Assembly: GCF_003100395.1 (NCBI RefSeq)
Contig: NZ_CP029211.1
Span: forward strand, 248,001-312,000
DNA: 64,000 nt
Source: Aquabacterium olei
Lineage (GTDB): Bacteria > Pseudomonadota > Gammaproteobacteria > Burkholderiales > Burkholderiaceae_C
Reading direction: 5' to 3'
The notes under the pieces are model-generated. The model had not been told where the DNA came from. It made no database searches and was given only the letters and a program-made list of their open reading frames with translations. Numbering within the stretch: position 1 is the first letter of the stretch; each line of letters opens with the position of its first letter. Both the position numbers and the translations under genes were made by a program. Shown here piece by piece: positions 59,702-64,000 of this stretch.

Positions 59702-61198
59702 ATGTCCACCTCGACCTTGCGATATCGGCGATGGCCGCCCGCGTTTGCCTTGTGCCTGGCCGCCTTGCTTTCGGCCTGTGCGGCCCCTGCGCCCGAGCCG
59801 CCTGATGTGTCGGCCACGGTCGATGCTGGCTTCCGCCATGCGCCCGATCTCGTCGCGTCGGTCGACACGACCTGGTGGCGCGGCTTTGGCGACGAAGCGC
59901 TCATCGCCTTGGTCGAGCGCGCCCAGGCGGTCAACCACGACGTCCGCATCGCGCAGCAGCGCGTGCGCCAGGCCCGGGCAGGGCAGACGGCGGCGGCATC
60001 CCGACTCGGGCCGACCGTGTCGCTCACGGGGTCTGCATCGGATGAGCGTAGCGGCTTGCCGGACCGGGTCAAGCAGGGCAAGCCGGACACACGGGCCTAC
60101 AGAGGGGCGCTGGAGTTGGGCTGGGAGCTCGATCTGTTCGGCGCAGTACGCGCGGGTGCCGACGCCGCCGAACTGGACGCGCTGAGCGCGGACGACGCAG
60201 TTGACGTTGCACGATGGATGGTGAGCAGCGAGGTGGCGCGGCAGTACATCGTGTGGCAAGGCGCGCGACTGAGACTGGCCAAGCTCGAGGCTTTGTTGAA
60301 GGCGCAGGTCGACACGGAGCGTTTGACTCGGAGCCGGGAAGCGGCCGGTCTGGCCAGCCGGTTTGACGTGGCCCGCGCGGCAGGCGAGGTGCAATCGCTC
60401 GCCGCGCAACTGCCGCCTCTGCGCACCTTTGCTGCCGTGACGGAGACCCACCTCGCGGTGTTGGTGGGGGCCAATCCGAACCAGCCCCTGCGCGAGTTGG
60501 AAGAGTCCGCTCCGCCCGCGTTGCCCAAGCCACCCAGTCTGTCGGCTGGGCAGCCGGTGGACCTCTTGATGCGCCGCCCGGATCTGCGTGTGGCGCAACA
60601 GCAGCTCTTGGCCGAGGCCGCGCGCCTGCGCGTGGCACACGCGGATCGGTGGCCCAAGTTCTTCCTGGCCGCGGTGCTCGGGCGCCAGGACCTACGCCTC
60701 AATGCGCTGGACCTGACACCTGTTGGCTACAGCAGCGCCGCGCTGGCTTTCACGATGCCGCTGTTCGACGCCGGCCGCTTGCGCGCCGCGGTCGAGCGCC
60801 AGTCGGCTCAGGAGCGCATGGCCACCCTGCAGTTCGAGAAGGCCGTGCTCGGCGCCATCAAGGACGTGGACGACAGCCTCGTGGCCTTGTCGCAGGACCG
60901 CGATCGCCTGACCGCGCTGGCAGCCAGTGTCGAGCAAAGGCGGACGGGCCTGCGCCACGCCGAATCGCTTCACCGAGAAGGTCAGATCGACCTGCTGCAA
61001 CTGCTGGACGCGCAGCGTGCCGTGCTGGCCTCCGAGCTGTCTGCCCTCGACGGCCAGACGCAGCTGGCGCTCAGCACCGTTCAGCTGGCCACGGCCGTGG
61101 GCGGCGGATGGCCATCCACCCAGGGCGCGGGCCCTGCTTCCCCAGTTGCCTCCCGCACCACGCCCCTTCCCAGCCCCGAGTCTGAAAGCCAGCCATGA
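59702..61198 (+). CDS. RND efflux outer-membrane factor (NodT lipoprotein)
   Basis: A 498-aa outer-membrane channel protein. Lipoprotein signal ALCLAALLSAC with the lipidated Cys about residue 25 of the mature-start numbering; two OEP repeats, VETARVQRQV-like helical hairpins (VNHDVRIAQQRVRQARAGQT, DLLQLLDAQRAVLASELSAL) and ALELGWELDLFGAVRAGADA identify the NodT family. Start MSTSTLRY at 59702. Shares ATGA with the adaptor gene, so first gene of a tripartite pump operon. Confidence 0.92.
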   Translation: MSTSTLRYRRWPPAFALCLAALLSACAAPAPEPPDVSATVDAGFRHAPDLVASVDTTWWRGFGDEALIALVERAQAVNHDVRIAQQRVRQARAGQTAAASRLGPTVSLTGSASDERSGLPDRVKQGKPDTRAYRGALELGWELDLFGAVRAGADAAELDALSADDAVDVARWMVSSEVARQYIVWQGARLRLAKLEALLKAQVDTERLTRSREAAGLASRFDVARAAGEVQSLAAQLPPLRTFAAVTETHLAVLVGANPNQPLRELEESAPPALPKPPSLSAGQPVDLLMRRPDLRVAQQQLLAEAARLRVAHADRWPKFFLAAVLGRQDLRLNALDLTPVGYSSAALAFTMPLFDAGRLRAAVERQSAQERMATLQFEKAVLGAIKDVDDSLVALSQDRDRLTALAASVEQRRTGLRHAESLHREGQIDLLQLLDAQRAVLASELSALDGQTQLALSTVQLATAVGGGWPSTQGAGPASPVASRTTPLPSPESESQP

Positions 61199-62307
61199 CC
61201 CACTTCTTTGAATTCCGCCTGAACAACGCGCGGCCCTCGCTGGCCTGGACGGGGCTGGCCCTCAGCGGCCTGGTGACGTTGTCGGCCTGCTCGCGCCCTG
61301 CAGAACAGGCGGCGCCGATCCCGGCTGTCTACGTTTCGACCGTCCACAACGACCAGGGTGAGGACGTGCGCGTCCTGAGGGGCGCCATACGCCCGCGCAT
61401 CGAAAGCAACCTGGCATTCCGGGCTGGAGGCAAGGTCACGACCCGGCTGGTGGACATCGGTCAGACCGTGCGCGCCGGCCAGCCGCTGGCCCGCATCGAT
61501 GCGGCCGACTACCAGTTGGCCGCCGATGCCGCAGCCGAACAACTGCGGGCGGCCCAGGTGGATGCCACACAGGCCGCCAGCGATGCAGCGCGCTTCAAGC
61601 GGCTGATGCTAGACGGGTCTGTCGGCGCAGCGGACCAGGAGCGTCAGCAGGCCCGATCGGATGCCGCCAGCGCGCGCCTGGTGCAGGCGGAACGCCAACT
61701 GGACGTGCTGCGCAATCGGGTGGGCTACGCCGTGCTGTCAGCGCCCTTCGATGGCGTGGTGACCGGCTTGCAGTTGGAAGTGGGGCAAATGGTCTCGGAA
61801 GGCCAGCCCGTGATCGTACTGGCCAAGCCCGGCGAGCTGGAAGTGGAAGTGGAGGTGCCCGAGGCCCTTGCCGCCGATGTGCGCAATCGCATCGGGCGAG
61901 CACGCGTCGCAGGCGTGCCGGACGAAGTCAGGCTGAACCTGCGCGAGCTGTCGCCCAGTGCTTCGGCGCAGGCTCGGACCTTCCGGGCGCGCTACGCCAT
62001 CGTGTCGCCGCCAGCGGGCCTGCGCATGGGCGTGACCGCCGATGTGCAACTGGCCCGAAAGGGCGGCACCGCCTCGGCGGAACTGCCGGCTGGCGCGCTG
62101 CTCAGCACCCAGAAGGCCCCGTCGGTCTGGCTGGTCAACGACCGGGCCGGCACCTTGACACGCCAGGCCGTGACGCTGGTATCGCAATCGACCGACCGGG
62201 TCCGTGTGGCCGGCTTGCCGGATGGCGCCATGGTGGTCTCGGCCGGCGCGCAAAAGCTGGACGCCGGCATGAAGGTGCAGGCCGTCAAGCGCCCAGGGAG
62301 CCTGTGA
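61195..62307 (+). CDS. RND efflux periplasmic adaptor (membrane fusion protein)
   Basis: A 370-aa lipoprotein (signal GLALSGLVTLSAC). Barrel-sandwich and hairpin domains: AFRAGGKVTTRLVDIGQTVR, VRAGQPLARIDAADYQLAAD, a coiled-coil hairpin at about residues 105-170, and YAVLSAPFDGVVTGLQLEVG. The C-terminus carries the membrane-proximal domain. It overlaps the pump gene in TGATG. Confidence 0.93.
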   Translation: MTHFFEFRLNNARPSLAWTGLALSGLVTLSACSRPAEQAAPIPAVYVSTVHNDQGEDVRVLRGAIRPRIESNLAFRAGGKVTTRLVDIGQTVRAGQPLARIDAADYQLAADAAAEQLRAAQVDATQAASDAARFKRLMLDGSVGAADQERQQARSDAASARLVQAERQLDVLRNRVGYAVLSAPFDGVVTGLQLEVGQMVSEGQPVIVLAKPGELEVEVEVPEALAADVRNRIGRARVAGVPDEVRLNLRELSPSASAQARTFRARYAIVSPPAGLRMGVTADVQLARKGGTASAELPAGALLSTQKAPSVWLVNDRAGTLTRQAVTLVSQSTDRVRVAGLPDGAMVVSAGAQKLDAGMKVQAVKRPGSL

Positions 62308-64000
62308 TGAAGTCGTTCAACCTGTCGGAATGGGCCGTCACGCACCGCGCCATGGTGCTGTTCTTGATGATCGGCAGCCTGCTGGTGGGCGCGCTCGCCT
62401 TCACGCGGCTGGGCCGCCTGGAAGACCCGCAGTTCATGGTGCCGACGATGACGGCCGTGGTGGCCTGGCCGGGGGCTTCGGCCCAGCAGGTGCAGGACCA
62501 GGTGCTCAACCGCATGGAGCGCGAACTGCAGAAGATCGAGGGCGTTGATTTCATCCGCAGCTTCTCGCGCCAGGGCTATGGCGCGGTCAACCTGTGGATG
62601 AAGGGCGGCACGTCCAAGGCCGATCTCGAGCGGGCGTGGTACCAGGCGCGCAAGAAGATTGGCGACGTGCGTCACCAGTTCCCCGAGGGCGTGCTCGGCC
62701 CGATCTTCAACGACGAGTTCAGCGACGTCTACAGCGTGATGTACGCCATCAGCGCCCCGGATCTGAGCTGGCCTGAATTGCAGGTGCTGACCGAGGACAT
62801 CAAGCGCGACGTTCAGGGGCTTTCCGGCGTGACGAAGGTGGACGTGTTCGGTCGACAGGCCGAGAAGGTCCATGTCGAGTTCTCGAGCCAGCGGCTGGCC
62901 TCACTGGGGATCAGCGTGCAGACCGTGATCGAGGCGCTTGCGCGTCAGAACACCGTCAGCCCTTCTGGCGCGACCGAAGGCCGCAGCGATCAGGTGTTTG
63001 TACGGGTGGATGGCAGCTTGCGCGACGCACGGGATGTGGCCGACGTGTCCATCGCGGCCGGTGGCAAGCTGCTGCGCCTGGGCGATGTCGCCAAGGTCAC
63101 GTCGGGCCTGGAAGACCCGCCGACGTTCACCGTGCGGCATGACGGCAAACCCGTGCTGATGCTGGCCATCACCTTCGACCGGCACGGCAACATCCTGAAG
63201 CTCGGCCAGGACCTCGAGGCGCGCATGTCCGCGCTGAAGGCCGGTCTGCCCGTGGGCGTGACGGTGGAGAAGGTGGCCGACCAGCCGACCATTGTGGAAG
63301 AGTCGGTGTGGGAGTTCGAACGCGCCTTCCTGGAGGCGCTGGCCATTGTGCTGGCGGTGTGTTTCCTCTTCCTGGGCTGGCGCACAGGCATCGTGGTGGC
63401 CGCGTCCGTGCCTTTGGTGCTGGCCATCGTGGCCATCGTGATGCTGGCCGCCGGCTGGAGCCTGGACCGCATCTCGCTGGGTGCGTTGATCATCGCCCTG
63501 GGCCTGCTGGTGGACGACGCCATCATCGCCGTCGAAATGATGGTCGTGAAGATCGAGCAGGGCTGGGACCGCATCAGCGCGGCCACCTTCGCCTACACCT
63601 CCACGGCCTTTCCCATGCTGACTGGCACGCTGGTCACGGTGGCCGGCTTCATGCCGGTGGGATTTGCCAAGTCCATCAGCGGCGAGTACGCCGGTGGCAT
63701 CTTCTGGGTGGTGGGCGTCGCCCTCATCGCATCCTGGTTCGTGGCCGTTGTCTTCACGCCCTACCTCGGCATCGTGCTGCTGCCCAGGACCATGAAGGCA
63801 CACGGGGGCGCAGCCCACGACCCCTACGCGACGCCGCTCTACCAACGGCTGCGTCGCCTGCTGCAGTGGTGCATGGCCCACCGCGTGATGGTGTTGGCCG
63901 CCACCGGGGTTCTCTTTGTCAGCGCCATGGCGGGCATGGGCCTCGTGCAGCAGCAGTTCTTCCCGACCGCTTCCCGGCTGGAGCTCATCGTCGACCTGCG
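62307..64000 (+). CDS. RND efflux inner-membrane transporter, N-terminal part, runs off the right edge
   Basis: 564 codons are visible from the ATG at 62307 (MKSFNLSEWAVTHRAMVLFL). TM1 is followed by the large periplasmic loop (DPQFMVPTMTAVVAWPGASA; IEGVDFIRSFSRQGYGAVNL), then TM2-TM6 with GALIIALGLLVDDAIIAVEM, the RND motif with the proton-relay aspartates D-D, and FTPYLGIVLLP. Full members are about 1020-1050 aa, so about half is missing. The style (hydrophobic pump in a NodT operon under a TetR regulator) fits drug, solvent or dye efflux; substrate unknown. Confidence 0.93.
   Translation, partial: MKSFNLSEWAVTHRAMVLFLMIGSLLVGALAFTRLGRLEDPQFMVPTMTAVVAWPGASAQQVQDQVLNRMERELQKIEGVDFIRSFSRQGYGAVNLWMKGGTSKADLERAWYQARKKIGDVRHQFPEGVLGPIFNDEFSDVYSVMYAISAPDLSWPELQVLTEDIKRDVQGLSGVTKVDVFGRQAEKVHVEFSSQRLASLGISVQTVIEALARQNTVSPSGATEGRSDQVFVRVDGSLRDARDVADVSIAAGGKLLRLGDVAKVTSGLEDPPTFTVRHDGKPVLMLAITFDRHGNILKLGQDLEARMSALKAGLPVGVTVEKVADQPTIVEESVWEFERAFLEALAIVLAVCFLFLGWRTGIVVAASVPLVLAIVAIVMLAAGWSLDRISLGALIIALGLLVDDAIIAVEMMVVKIEQGWDRISAATFAYTSTAFPMLTGTLVTVAGFMPVGFAKSISGEYAGGIFWVVGVALIASWFVAVVFTPYLGIVLLPRTMKAHGGAAHDPYATPLYQRLRRLLQWCMAHRVMVLAATGVLFVSAMAGMGLVQQQFFPTASRLELIVDL

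Overview
The window is 64 kb of high-GC DNA. Gene families, operon styles and codon use point to a betaproteobacterium of the order Burkholderiales (comamonad/sphaerotilid type); genus is not determinable by eye. It opens at the replication and partition module of a secondary replicon (chromid or megaplasmid): the N-terminal part of a replication initiator (1-409, minus), six 18-bp iterons (487-821), parA-parB (1128-3364), three near-identical 15-bp parS-type palindromes (3415-3498) and a 751-aa tyrosine recombinase. No rRNA, tRNA, CRISPR array or insertion sequence was recognised.

From 6.3 to 12.3 kb lie a large HPII-type catalase, an MFS transporter, an internally deleted MocR pseudogene and an intact MocR-type regulator. 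The latter is divergent from a complete eight-gene Nit1C cluster (12336-19526): Sll0783-like protein, nitrilase, radical SAM enzyme, GNAT, AIR synthase-like protein, glycosyltransferase, MSMEG_0570-type small protein and flavoprotein. This cluster is linked in other bacteria to nitrile/cyanide nitrogen use. Repeated TGATCGCA boxes and a sigma-54-like promoter lie in the divergent gap. An acyl-CoA-dehydrogenase-like fragment protein, an orphan CcoG and a DMT exporter follow.

From 35.2 down to 22.7 kb on the minus strand runs one long catabolic gene set: DUF1185 protein, alpha/beta hydrolase, flavin reductase, luciferase-like monooxygenase, aldehyde dehydrogenase, NIPSNAP protein, a PotABCD-like ABC importer, a porin, an FCD-type GntR regulator and a succinate-semialdehyde-dehydrogenase-like enzyme. 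The enzyme mix suggests oxidative opening of a small N-heterocycle or related compound down to succinate.

From 35.7 to 46.6 kb is a nitrogen-assimilation block: glnT with glxBCD (N-methylglutamate-synthase-like), an XRE-cupin regulator, HutD, a sarcosine-oxidase-like flavoprotein, LysR with N-formylglutamate amidohydrolase, then glnK-amtB. Sigma-54-type promoters precede glnT and glnK, and both carry the same pair of inverted TTTCC/GGAAA boxes spaced exactly 30 bp apart, so the two operons probably share a regulator.

After a decayed NmrA-like pseudogene, 47.3-54.3 kb holds a compact operon of unknown substrate: GntR/UTRA regulator, AprA-like flavoprotein, AprB-like two-cluster ferredoxin, an SsuABC-like importer whose binding protein has a C-terminal NosL-like extension, and a HEAT-repeat protein. 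This is the best candidate here for an undescribed system. The window closes with a TauE/SafE permease and divergent LysR, a PaaI thioesterase with an MFS exporter and TetR, and a TetR-controlled RND efflux operon that runs off the right edge.
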